DNA of 64,000 nt. Origin: Reticulitermes speratus (Eukaryota; Arthropoda; Insecta; Blattodea; Rhinotermitidae). The translations under genes were made by a program, and so were the position numbers. Position 1 is the stretch's first letter; each line of letters opens with the position of its first letter. This document shows, piece after piece, positions 11,504 to 21,324 of the stretch. The notes below the pieces were generated by a model. It worked only from the letters and a program-made list of their open reading frames with translations, did no database searches and had not been told where the DNA came from. The DNA is taken from the NCBI GenBank assembly GCA_021186555.1, contig JAJKFL010000011.1, positions 3,726,501 through 3,790,500 of the forward strand, in the 5' to 3' direction.

Positions 11504-12494
11504 CCTGTTGCCCTGCCAAACCTCATAAACAAAATTGCAAATACATTTCCTGGCTTGAGATTCAAACCATTTCGCATTGTGTTGAGTTCGTGCAGTAATT
11601 GATAGTGTCATTCTTAGAAAGGTTTCTGTGTCTAGTAATGTGTGAAACGTAACAGTAATTAACAATGACTTCCTTGTGCTAAATGTAATCGTGATAGAGC
11701 AAAACGTTAAAATTCTTATTACTTTTCTTGTTGATTGAAAGAGTATTGTTTGGCAGACATTGATACGTTCGATCTCACTGACAAGACTGTTACTGCAAAA
11801 TGAAATAAAAGAACGTGGAGTATAGTGAAAGATTCCAAGAGCTTTAAAGTATGACACGAGATGTCTCTACTGCTGGTATATCGTTGTTATGTGATGAGAT
11901 TAGCAGGATATTAAGACAACTATGATAAATGACGATGTGGCTACAGATATACCATAATGGAACTATTAAACAATAGTATAATCTAGAAATAATTATGCAG
12001 TTTTATTTTCCGGAGGGCTGGTTTCCTCTCTCTTGAACAGTTTCTTTTATTGTAATGCAGCAATAAGTTGCAGTATTGTGTTTTTCCATGGCTGACGTTG
12101 ATCTTTTTGTTTTGTGTGACTGATGTTATTGTTGTGCTGTAACCTCTTACTTCTTATGATCATTATTCATTGTCTTTGCTGTTCTCTTCCCGCTAGGTTA
12201 TAATGCCACTCCGGCTCTCCTTTCTATAATAAGAAAACTGCTGAGCCCCTCTCGAGCTCCTACCACAAGAACGCTGTCTCGACTGTTCAATCGCAACAAA
12301 ATAAAAGCTTTTCTTTTTAAGTTTTTGTCTAAATTTTAATGCTTTATATCAAAGTGCAAATAGTTTAACGAAAGAGTATTGTAAAACGTGATCAGTAAAT
12401 CTGAAATACTTAAATTTTATACATAAATTTTACAATTAATAAATGATTGACAATTCACAATTATGAATGAGTATTTGGGCCTAAGAGGGACGAT
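11504..12494. other. Unassigned AT-rich sequence
   Basis: No gene or repeat partner recognised. The first about 70 bp to the right of the satellite are non-repetitive. Confidence 0.5.
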
Positions 12495-12794
12495 GGGGCA
12501 CGCGGTAGCGTATTTGATTGAGGCACTGCTCTACAAGCCGGAATGTCGCGGGTTCGATTCCCGATAGTGTCATTGGAATTTTTCATTGACATAATCCTTT
12601 CGGCCGCTCTATGTCCCTGGGGTGGACTCAGCCTCTAACAGATATGAGTACCAGGAATACTTCCTGGGGGGTAAAGGCGGCCAGTGCCTTACCATCTTCA
12701 TGTACCGATTGTCTAGAAATTCTGGGAGCCACAATTTCCTGGAACCCTCAGAGCCTGTCCAGGCCTGTATAGGGATTGCTTTACTTTTTTTTAC
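12495..12794 (+). mobile_element. tRNA-SINE, family 3
   Basis: Begins GGGGCACGCGGTAGCG. A box-A-like region is followed by a clear box B (GGGTTCGATTCCCG at about 12550). The body includes CATTGGAATTTTTCATTGAC, CTCAGCCTCTAACAGA, ATGAGTACCAGGAAT, CCTGGGGGGTAAAGGCGGCC and TCTGGGAGCC, ending in a pyrimidine-rich GCTTTACTTTTTTTTA tail. Full-length and 5'-truncated relatives lie at 50796 and 32946. It would be transcribed by RNA polymerase III and mobilised by a LINE in trans (general SINE knowledge). Confidence 0.88.
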
Positions 12795-14557
12795 TCTTCG
12801 TTTAATTTCGGGCATCAAATTTTAAGTTACATTCCAAAAATCTGCATATATATAAAATATTAAATTTAAAAAATAACCATATATTTTTTACTATTCATTA
12901 TTTTACGCCAACGTCTGTAATATTTCAATGTATGTATTCTTTGTAGTGCAACTCCCTGAGGATGGCCACTCACATGTAGGAGGTACACAGTGTGTATAAT
13001 ACACTTTCATACACTTATGAGCGTTTGTTGGATTTAATATCATATATCCAGCAATATTCAAAAAGGGTGCTGGTGGACATAGGGAGGGGGGGGGGTGCTC
13101 TTGACCGTTTAATTTGACACCACACAGATAGGAAGGCAGTAAATCTTAAAAAAATCATACTTGTGCTTCAACATTACACGTTACCGTTTGTCCGTAAAAA
13201 AATAAGGTTCACTTTGCTGCATTATTTAGCAGATTTGTTTGGGTTCTGTCTGTAAATACCAGGCCCGTCAAAATTAATTTGGGAAACGTCCACTGAATTA
13301 GGAGAATTTAATTTTCATAACAACTTTGACGCTCTTGTGCCAGTGTCCTCCAATCCAGGCTGTAAGCTTCGAAATAATATGTTTCATGTACAACCAAAAC
13401 GTTTCTTCTATCTCTGACTCGTCTAACTTCATAAAAATGGCTCTTGAGGAATAATGTCAAATGAACATCAAATGCAGCTGAATGCTGAGCGGTGTGATTA
13501 GGCAGTTCAGGTGTAGGTGGGAGGTGGGTTGGGGTGTTACTTCATCTCTGATGCAAAGATTCATCTGCTGGAGACCGCCGTCGCTATAGTCGTCGTCATC
13601 TTGGTCGTCGTCGTCCTCGTTGTCTTGTCTGACGCTGATGTTAGCGCAGTAATCCTCTTATCTCTATGCCAGCATCAAACATTCACGCTCTAAAATCTTC
13701 CTCCTCCACCAGCAAAGTTTCTGCTCGTGTATTATAGTTCCGACTTCTTCTTTCCTTGCGGTTAGGAACTTGGTATATTACAGGCGGAAATCTTGGTGCA
13801 AAAGTGGGGTTATTTCTTAAGAAATCATTTAAGCGTTTCAAATTATTTTTCCATCTTCATTACCTGTAGAATAAAATGGATTTTGCCTGAGTAGTGTTAC
13901 ACTAACATAGAAAATAGGATTTGCATAGAAAAACATCTTGTTACAATGAGAACGAAATTGGCATACAGCATTAAACGTAACATGAATGCAATTGAGACAG
14001 ATTATGATGACGGGATTTGGATGGAACTCGCTGATGTCCTGCTCAGTATCTATGCTATGGATATCGGAAAAGTTTTTACCCGTGCAGGGTAAAGCGGCCA
14101 GGCTTTGAAAATGACCAGCCACCTCAAACTAATGCTAAAATTAAGAGTGCAAAGATATATACTTCCGCTCCAACATATCTTTAGATGGAATGGTGTTAAG
14201 AACGAAGATATTTTTCGGCTATATGTAAGGATATATATAGACTGCTGAATTTGCAGAAAATAAATGGGGTCTAAAGGGTGTCAATGATACAGTTTAGGAG
14301 AGTGCCAAGCATGAAAGAAATTGACACAATAACTACTTGTTAAAAGCACTTGGCACTGGCATGGCAAATTTTTACGATTTTAAAGAAATAACCCTGCTGG
14401 ATTCTAATAATAATGCAGGTGTTTGTGACATAAAAAATATGTTTCACGCTTACAGTCACAATTAGTCAGAAATAGTGAATTATCGACATGAAGCTAAGGT
14501 AACTCGCACGTTGCTGCATCAGGTTGTTGAGGTTTTCTCAGCAATTACACTAATTAC
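12795..14557. other. Unassigned sequence with simple runs
   Basis: Holds a 10-G run at 13086-13095 and a GTC/GTCGTC-rich stretch at about 13577-13625. No gene seen; open frames are short and featureless. Confidence 0.5.
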
Positions 14558-14570
14558 AATTATGTAGTTT

Positions 14571-14967
14571 TTTTTCAGTGGCTCGACAGCCCCTTTGGGG
14601 CCTATGCCGCCTCATTTTTTGAGGCTTCACGATCACACACTTTAGACACACCACACTCGGTAGGACTCCTCTAGACGAGGGACCAGCTCGTCGCAGAGAC
14701 CTTACCTGACAACACACAACACTCACAAGAGACAGACATCCTTGCCCTAGACGGGATTTTTTTTTATTAATTCCTGGGGTTTCCCCTTTGATCCATTTGT
14801 ACTGTTGAAGTCCTTTTTGTCTGCATGTCACCTTATGTTTCATGCTATCGTCCATACATCTAACACAACACAAACATCCAAGCCCCCGGTGGGATTCGAA
14901 CCCACAATCCTAGTAAGCGAGCGGCCGTAGACCCACGCCTTAGACCGCGCGGCCACTGGGATCGGCT
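14571..14967 (-). mobile_element. tRNA-SINE family 1, long form
   Basis: Exact 13-bp target-site duplication AATTATGTAGTTT at 14558-14570 and 14968-14980. Minus orientation: a Leu/Ser-tRNA-like head (GTGGCCGCGCGGTCTAAGGC at box A; GTGGGTTCGAATCCCACC at box B), then GGGGGCTTGG. A roughly 130-bp insert absent from short copies follows, then the usual body (AGGTAAGGTCTCTGCGACGA, CTCGTCTAGAGGAGTCCTAC, GTGTGGTGTGTCTAAAGTG) and the terminal GGGCTGTCGAGCCACTG with a short A-rich tail. Open frames reading GFEPT-type peptides are SINE read-through. Confidence 0.93.
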
Positions 14968-14980
14968 AATTATGTAGTTT

Positions 14981-15645
14981 AGGAAGTGAAACTTTACCGA
15001 TCTCCAATAAATTACGACAGCATCGAATCTGCTCGAAATTTTAAATGATAGTGTTATTAATATTTTCAAAATTAGGGAGTTTAAACGTACCAAAATTGAG
15101 TGGACGTAAGTACAATACTGTTCACATCAGCTGCACATAAACCCGTCAGTGTCTATAGATTTATGTTGATATTGAAAATTCAATCAGAGGAATGACAGAC
15201 ATGCCAGTGGGCTTCGTGAAGTCTTTAAAGTTATGTGCACAGGTTATGACAGCAGGACTACATTGACCAGACTACTGGATTGGACAATACGTGAATCGCA
15301 GTTTGATTGCTGACAAGAAACTTTTCATCTTTTCCGGACCGACTGTGGGATCAACTCAAAATCCTATTTGATAGGTAGCGGGGCCCCTCTGTCACTGGGC
15401 GGAAGTAGGTCGGGGCGTCAACCTGACCTCTCTCTTTCACATGCACAGTGTTGAAATTCAGAAAGCGTTTAGCAGTCCTTTCACTCATACCTAGCTTTTA
15501 TGGGATAAAGTTATGGGACAAACTTATCTTTTTCTCGTTGTTGAAATTTATGTACATATATGATATATATATATATATTTGTTCGAAAAATGCTGAAGCT
15601 GAAATGCTTGTTTTCTAGGTTGTTTGCAGAGGTTCTACGTTATCT
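14981..15645. other. Unassigned sequence with a short TA run
   Basis: Contains a (TA)n run at about 15562-15579. No gene seen. Confidence 0.5.
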
Positions 15646-15647
15646 AG

Positions 15648-15860
15648 GCCTAAATTGTAGGATGCATTAGGATTGACCTTAAAGAAATAGAATGAGAGGG
15701 ACTGGACTGGATTAATCTGGCATAGGACAGGAAATATGTCGGGCTGTTGTGAGCAAGGCAATGAACCTTTGGTTTCCCTGAAATTCGGCGAATTTTTTGA
15801 CTAACCGAGGAACTGTTAGCTTCTCGATGAAGACCCATTTTCATGGAGTTATTTAGGTAA
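15648..15860 (+). mobile_element. LINE 3'-end relic (lineage B)
   Basis: Plus-strand codons, with frameshifts and stops, read like the end of a non-LTR ORF2: LTLKK at the start (from IKMDLKEI), WTGLIWHRTG (from DWIxLAQDR), CCEQGNEPLVSL and KFGEFFD. The same tail is seen at 39900, 42960 and 63600. It is old and non-functional, and the reverse transcriptase domain is absent. Confidence 0.65.
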
Positions 15861-16286
15861 TTAATTAGTCTTGTCTCTTGTTTTGTACATACAGGTCTGA
15901 AAAATGCTGCTGAAGTGTTGTCGACAAATCGTAACTAGTGCCACTCTTGCTGTTTAACCAAAATTCCAGCCACTTCGTGTCTTCATGCTCCTGCAGTAGA
16001 GATAGATTTTCGTGCCAGTCTTCGGTATTATCCTCCGTATGCTACGGCTCTCATTTGTGTTAAACCTCCTCTCAGAAGTATATGTTTAAAATAATGTTCC
16101 TCCATCTTGCTAAGAATGCATTATAATCAGTGACGTATATTCCGGTTGAGTGTCTTGCAGATAAGAGAAACTAAAGGGGAAACACGAGTATCCTAAAAGT
16201 TTAACCCATTCTTCTTTTGATTTTTTTTTACAATGAGAGGTCGTAAATGCGCTCATTATTTTAGCCATACGCCATAATAATTGAAA
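15861..16286. other. Unassigned sequence
   Basis: No gene or repeat partner recognised. Confidence 0.45.
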
Positions 16287-16557
16287 CTGAAATTTGTCCT
16301 TGTGCACGCCACGAACGCATGTGGATGAGTGAAGGTACAGCTCCACTTATTCCTAAACTCGGCACTATGGAGGTGAGTGTTCTGCTTGACGCCGCGGCTG
16401 TTTTATCGTCGAAGAAAGCACCTCTGTTACCCACTGAGTAGGATGCTGGCTGTCTCCCACATCTGATCTGGTAACTTTTCTTGCATCTTCCGGACGATTC
16501 CTCAGTTTTCCAACCCATAGCCCATTTGCTATACCGACTGAGCTGTCCCGGTTCCAC
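16287..16557 (-). mobile_element. tRNA-SINE family 4, diverged copy
   Basis: Minus orientation. The head reads GTGGAACCGGGACAGCTCAG then TCGGTATAGCAAATGG (box A region like TAGCTCAGTCGGTATAGC). The body has CCAGCATCCTACTCAGTGGG and ACTCACCTCCATAGTGCCGA, then GTTTAGGAATAAGTGGAGCT and GTACCTTCACTCATCCACAT. The box B region is replaced by unrelated sequence, so it cannot be active. Confidence 0.7.
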
Positions 16558-17186
16558 TGAAATTGAGAGAGTGATAACAAGTGGTTTATTCATCCAAATC
16601 TCGAAGTCGTAATTGGGTAGGAAATTATATAATTAAATATTTCTTCCGTACCTAAGCACTTCTCTATGAAGATTTAGCCCCACAGAATCTTGGATTTATA
16701 GCTCCATGCATTATATACGTAAGTCCTGGCTATGGATTTCAGCTTCTGTAGTGCCGATAAAGGTGGACCATTACGCCTGTTTGTTGTATACGATACTGCG
16801 TCAGCGCCAGAGGTAATGACCATGGCGAAGAAGAGAAATATCACTGCTCCTGTCGAGAACCGAACACCGGTTATCCGTCTGGCTAATTTACTAATTGGAT
16901 GCTCCTGGCTGATTTTTGGAATTAGGAAGGCATTTCGGGTAATAAAGCCTAATAAACACCACATATAGTAGGAGAGTGGATTTAAGAAATGCAAAGGTGC
17001 AATATAAGCCCCCCTAACGTGGAAAAACATGTAGGAAGGCATTACGAGTTACAAATCATATTTAAAGTTTTCACTTTGGTAAATATATATGGCATAACTA
17101 AAATGCTTGGTCAAACTTCGGGAGCGAGTTTCCTACACCACAGCAGAGAAACAAATTCATATCAATATACGCCCTCAAACACTTCC
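16558..17186. other. Unassigned sequence
   Basis: A 78-codon open frame starts at 16732 and an overlapping minus-strand frame lies across it. Neither resembles a known host protein. The segment around 16800-16880 may be an interspersed repeat, but it has no second copy here. Confidence 0.4.
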
Positions 17187-17189
17187 TTA

Positions 17190-17885
17190 AGGTTCGTTTT
17201 CACGGGGCTAGTTTACGAGCTGGTAAGTCGAGCTGGCAAGTAGGTTACCGGGTAAGTTTGTATTGCCACTAGGCCGGGTCAGTTACTGGGAAGTAGGCAC
17301 TGCTGTCGGACAATGTGGGAAAACGCTGTTGATGAAGTGGTTGATGCTTCTATTGATCGTCAGCTCCTGCTCCACTTTTTTTGGATTTTTCAATCTTCAC
17401 GTTCTTTATACATTTTATTTTCTTTCGTACAACATCCACACCTTCGACAGCCACATTATTTTTTAATAGTTCGCCCATTAGTTTTGATATCGCACTGTCG
17501 CGTTTAGTTTTATTGTTGTAGTCCGATGTTCCAAAGACACTCAAAGTTCTCGTAGACATCTAAACACTTGACAACTTCCTCACTATTACACTTGGACACC
17601 ATTTTTAATTATGTAACAATGCAAAACAACACGTGGAGTCAAAACAAGCTATAAACATAACTTGACACTAGCCGCACAGTGAGCTAGTACGTGTTGCCAC
17701 GGGGTTCTACATGCCCGCTCGTAGATCATGTGACCGGTAACAAGACAGCAAAGTAGCCCGGTCGTCAACTCTAGGTGGCCCTATCCGGGTACGCGAGTAA
17801 GTAGACAGTGCGGCTGTTGCTACGGGACAACTTCACTTACCGCTCGCACTAGCGGCTCGTAAACTATCCCCGTGAAAACGTACCT
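17190..17885 (-). mobile_element. PIF/Harbinger-like MITE with captured ORF
   Basis: TIRs of about 32 bp: AGGTTCGTTTTCACGGGGCT at 17190 and, complemented, AGGTACGTTTTCACGGGGAT at 17885, both continuing to AGTTTACGAGC. Flanked by a TTA duplication at 17187-17189 and 17886-17888, the 3-bp TWA type expected of PIF/Harbinger. At 696 bp it is too short for a transposase but carries part of a MADF-like gene on the minus strand. It is non-autonomous. Confidence 0.82.
17350..17602 (-). pseudogene. Frameshifted MADF/SANT-like ORF in the MITE
   Basis: On the minus strand an ATG at 17602 opens MVSKCNSEEVVKCL and runs into FECLWN in one frame. About 17522-17545 the resemblance moves to the frame that reads TSDYNNKTKRDSAISKLMGE, then VDVVRKKIKCIKN, ending at 17350. 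Together these look like one MADF (Myb/SANT-like DNA-binding) domain, W-x(n)-DYNNKxKR-x(n)-VxKKI, broken by a single-base indel. PIF/Harbinger elements encode such a protein beside their transposase, which fits the TIR and TTA evidence. About 84 codons; probably only the N-terminal DNA-binding part of the original. Confidence 0.6.
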
Positions 17886-17888
17886 TTA

Positions 17889-19186
17889 GGCACAGCTCCC
17901 CCCACCTTCGGCCCTAAAGCAGTTCTCCAGATTTTTGTCTGTGAAGATATTTAAAACTCCTTCTTATTAAGTTTAAAGTTAAAATGAAGAGTCACTTCAC
18001 CGACGTATTTTTGAAGCGCGTCAATTCGCAACTGCCCCGGAACCTTTGAAATAATTCGACAGTCCATGAACAGACGTGTTCATATATGCATTGATTAAGG
18101 TGGAGGACATTTTGAGCATTGTTGTCAATTGTGACTTGATAAACAATAAGACCTGAACGGTTATTAAATTGGGAACTATTATTGTAAATCTATTAAGTCA
18201 TTTGTAAGTAAAATATTGCATAGTTAAGGCATTTATTATTGAATATAATCTTTTAATTACACCCAAAAACCACTCATTTCCGGGAATTTGTTTGTATAAA
18301 CTTTTTCCTTTTTTAACATAAAAAACTCACTTTTTAAATCTGTCCAAGAATTTTATATACACTCTGTATAATCACTGTCTGCTTGGTTTTAATGCTCTTT
18401 CTTGTGGCGACAGGACAGACCTCAAGTACTTTACGTAAGTACCTACTGGCTCCTTCTTTAGGCATATACTTTTGCACTGAAGTAAGTTTTAGTACGGCGA
18501 ATTATTTTGCCATTATATACAGTATTGTTTATATGAAGACAAGTCTTCAGGTTATGTATATCCTTGTAGATTAAAAGAAATAATAAGAAACAATAACAAT
18601 TTATAATTTTATGCCGCGTAAAACGCATATCTCGTATACAAAAGAATATTGTGGAATCCACAATTTTTTGTCGTGTCTCTTAAAATTCCCTTCCGTCGGT
18701 ATTTCTAAGAGTTGTAAATATTTGTACTACTAACAGAAGATATCACAGTTGTATTTTTATTTAAGGACTTGCTTACTAAGTCAGTTCTTAAATAAAAGGC
18801 TGCAGGCTTGCTGTGTCTACGAGAAATATCAAATGCGACTAAAAATTTTCTGCAGTCGTATTCTGAAATATGATACTTGAAATAACTGAGTATTGAAGGC
18901 GTAAGATCTTTTTGGAATTCTAAATGTTTTCAGTTGTGAGTATATTTTAATTTCTGCTGAAAAATTTTAGAGGCTTTAATGTTTTAAGGAAGTCGCCAGC
19001 AATATTTTACAAGAGGAAATTATAAAGCAGCAAACTCATTTGTTGCAATGCATTGTTAAGCTCTACCCTAACACAGCTATAACTTCCCGTTAATACGCGT
19101 ACAAGTTAAATGCAATAAATTTGTCTGTTCGCTCGGAGCATATCCTGTATAGTCTGTAGTTATCGGCGGCAGGACTGGATGACGTG
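17889..19186. other. Unassigned AT-rich sequence
   Basis: No gene seen. One imperfect about 40-bp hairpin (TTTATTTAAGGACT against AGTTCTTAAATAAA) lies near 18757-18800. Confidence 0.5.
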
Positions 19187-19281
19187 TACGTTGTTTCACA
19201 TTATATTCACCGTGCATTGTCTTATATAATAGCTTTTATTTTAACCAACACATGCACTACACACTTTGTCGTCATTATATA

Positions 19282-19324
19282 CCCCTACATATGTTTCGAC
19301 TACTTATTAGTCATCATCAGGGGG
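19282..19324 (-). ncRNA. Hammerhead-like core, left arm of H1
   Basis: Minus strand: stem I CCCC, CTGATGA, a bulged T, stem II GACTA/TAGTC with a 5-nt loop, GAAA, self-complementary ACATATGT (A15.1 to U16.1), A at the cleavage position, then GGGG closing stem I. All core positions of a type I hammerhead are kept apart from one extra nucleotide after A9. Activity is not shown. Confidence 0.65.
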
Positions 19325-19615
19325 ATCAAAGTATATAAACACAGACTACACATCCTCTATAATAGTTGGTTCACATTCAATGTTAAAATAAGATGAACTA
19401 TGTTCACTATAAAAACATGTAGCATTTTTACACAGAACTATTGCATCCATTTAGTTCAATAAAACTTGTAGAGCAGAGCGCTTGACACCAAATGGATGCA
19501 ATAGTTCTGTGTAAAAATGCTACATGTTTTTATAGTGAACATAGTTCATCTTATTTTAACATTGAATGTGAACCAACTATTTTAGTGGATGTGTAGTCTG
19601 TGTTTATATACTTTG

Positions 19616-19662
19616 ATCCCCCTGATGATGACTAATAAGTAGTCGAAACATATGTAGGGGTA
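19616..19662 (+). ncRNA. Hammerhead-like core, right arm of H1
   Basis: CCCC 19618-19621, CTGATGA 19622-19628, stem II 19630-19634 with 19640-19644, GAAA 19645-19648, palindrome ACATATGT 19648-19655, predicted cleavage after A19656, GGGG 19657-19660. It mirrors the left arm exactly. The very short self-complementary stem III suggests dimeric folding, as described for Penelope-like and other small animal hammerheads. Confidence 0.65.
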
Positions 19663-19736
19663 TATATGACGACAAAGGTGTAGTGCATGTGTTGGTTAAA
19701 ATAAAAGCTATTATATAGGATGTTTACGTTGTTTCA

Positions 19737-20734
19737 GGCAAATATTAATGTTTGCAGTCTGCTGAAAACATCTGTACTGTGCTCTTGTGGCTACTTGGCA
19801 ACGGCTTTAAGTAACAGTTATACGTTTCAAGCCTTTCTGTCATTGATTTTTCATTGTCTTAGGATGAAACTCAAACACGTTAAGGCCAGTGGTTGCTTTG
19901 TTTACCACCAAGTCTAAAGAGTTTTTCTTTTTTATGTGTGGATCTCAGAACGAACGCCGAAATATTTCTCACACAGCATTAAATTATTAATTTTATAACC
20001 CACACGCAGAGTGTTTACTGCGCGGTACGGGCTGAATCATTCTATAATTTAGGTCGACTTTCGACTTTATGGGGTCAATATTTGTAAGTTATATTAATTG
20101 ATCTGAAATGATATCTGATTCTTGATATCGGTATGAATTTAACGTAATTTATCGATGTATCACTTTATTACTGACACGACCTTATTTACTTGAAAGTGCT
20201 TAGAAACAGAACTCCATACTTTATAAACTTCGGGCAGATTGCAAATAAAAGCAATTCCTTTTCCTGACCTGGGCTTAATTCGGTACTTCATTAATTTAGA
20301 AAACCCTGAGGATTCAACTGTAATGAAGACGTGACCGATATCCATACACAATTCCCTATCAGTTTATTTCCTGCCTTTAAATAAGCCTGCTGCCTGATTA
20401 TGGTGCAGCTAACAACTTCAGTCAAACGGTAAATCTTGTGACTTGCATCGGGAGGCGTCCAGTTCGAATTTACGTTGTAACACCAAGTTTAATTCTGGAC
20501 GCACTTCGTGTTTCCTTCGTGGCCCCCAGGCAATTGTTGCGATGGTAAATTAAATAGGACTTGAGCTTATCCTTTCATATCCTTTCCAATTTATTATTGG
20601 GAACCGTCCAACCATCCGATGCTGTATAAGCTCACCCATAGACAGGGTCCTTAATTAAATAAAAATGTGTAATATTAAGACCAATATTCGAAAGGGGAAT
20701 TTCTGAATTTTATTTTCTGTATTATGATAATGTA
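19737..20734. other. Unassigned sequence
   Basis: No gene or repeat partner recognised; open frames of 63-65 codons are featureless. Confidence 0.5.
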
Positions 20735-21320
20735 GCATGATAACAACTGATGCAAGATGTACACGTGAAATTAAATCGAGAATTTCCATGGCAAAAGCAA
20801 CATTCAACAAGAAGAAGACTCTTTTCACCAGCAAACTGGAATTAAATTTAAGGAAGAAACTAGTAAAGTGCTACATTTGGAGCATAGCTTTGTGTGGTGC
20901 TGAAACGTGGACACTTCGGAAAGTAGATCAGAAGTATCTGGAAAGTTTTGATATGTGGTACTGGAGAAGAATGGAGAAGATCAGTTGGACCGATCGTGTG
21001 AGAAATGAAGAAGTATTACACAGAGTGAAGGAGGAGAGGAATATCGTACATACAATAAAAAGAAGAAAGGCTAACTGGATTGGTCACATCTTGCGTAGAA
21101 ACTGCCTTCTAAACACGTGATTTAAGGAAAGTTAAAGAGAAGGATAGAAATGACGGGAAGATGAGGAAGAAAGTGTAAGCAGCTACTGGATGAACGTAAA
21201 GAAAAGAGAAGATACTGGAAATTGAAAGAGGAAGCACTAGATCGCACCCTGTGGAGAACTCGCTTTGGAAGAGTCTACGGACCTGTCGTAAGACAGACTA
21301 CAGAATGAATGAATGAATTA
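20735..21320 (+). mobile_element. RTE-like LINE 3' end, copy 2
   Basis: 5'-truncated, with a GAAT tail at about 21303-21318 beginning in the stop codon. It extends further upstream than copies 3 and 4. It carries the same lesions as copy 4: a TGATTTAAGG change after the LRRNCL motif and AAGATGAGGAAGAAAGTGTA in place of the GRRGRRRK codons. Confidence 0.87.
20737..21301 (+). pseudogene. Disabled RTE-like ORF2 C-terminus
   Basis: The first 127 codons are open: REIKSRISMAKATFNKKK, LFTSKLELNLRKKLVKCYIW, ETWTLRKVDQKYLESF, WRRMEKISWTDRVRNEEV, ANWIGHILRRNCLLN, then a one-base deletion brings a stop at 21118. Downstream codons in the original frame still read RYWKLKEEALDRTLW and RTRFGRVYGPVVRQTTE, with another stop from AAGATGAGG. 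The reverse transcriptase catalytic core is not present. It cannot encode an active protein. Confidence 0.8.
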
Positions 21321-21324
21321 CTGA

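Larger units (their letters stand above)
19199..19724. mobile_element. Inverted-repeat hammerhead element H1
   Basis: Exact 12-bp duplication TACGTTGTTTCA at 19187-19198 and 19725-19736. Arms of about 230 bp (19221-19452 and 19490-19719) are nearly identical in inverse orientation, around a 37-bp spacer. An extension of about 20 bp, containing ATTCACCGTGCATTGT, lies outside the left arm only. Each arm carries an outward-facing hammerhead-like core. Inverted pseudo-LTRs, a one-sided extension and a variable-length target duplication are traits of Penelope-like elements, but no ORF is present. Transcripts would fold into a long hairpin. Confidence 0.75.

Noticed and set aside
9442..11577. Repetitive proteins of 130-247 codons on both strands
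   Set aside because: The 21-bp period keeps frames open on both strands. Mirror-image peptides on opposite strands show this is repeat arithmetic, not coding.
16674..17042. Overlapping open frames of 78 and 122 codons
   Set aside because: No recognisable protein; perhaps an interspersed repeat, but no second copy is present to support it.
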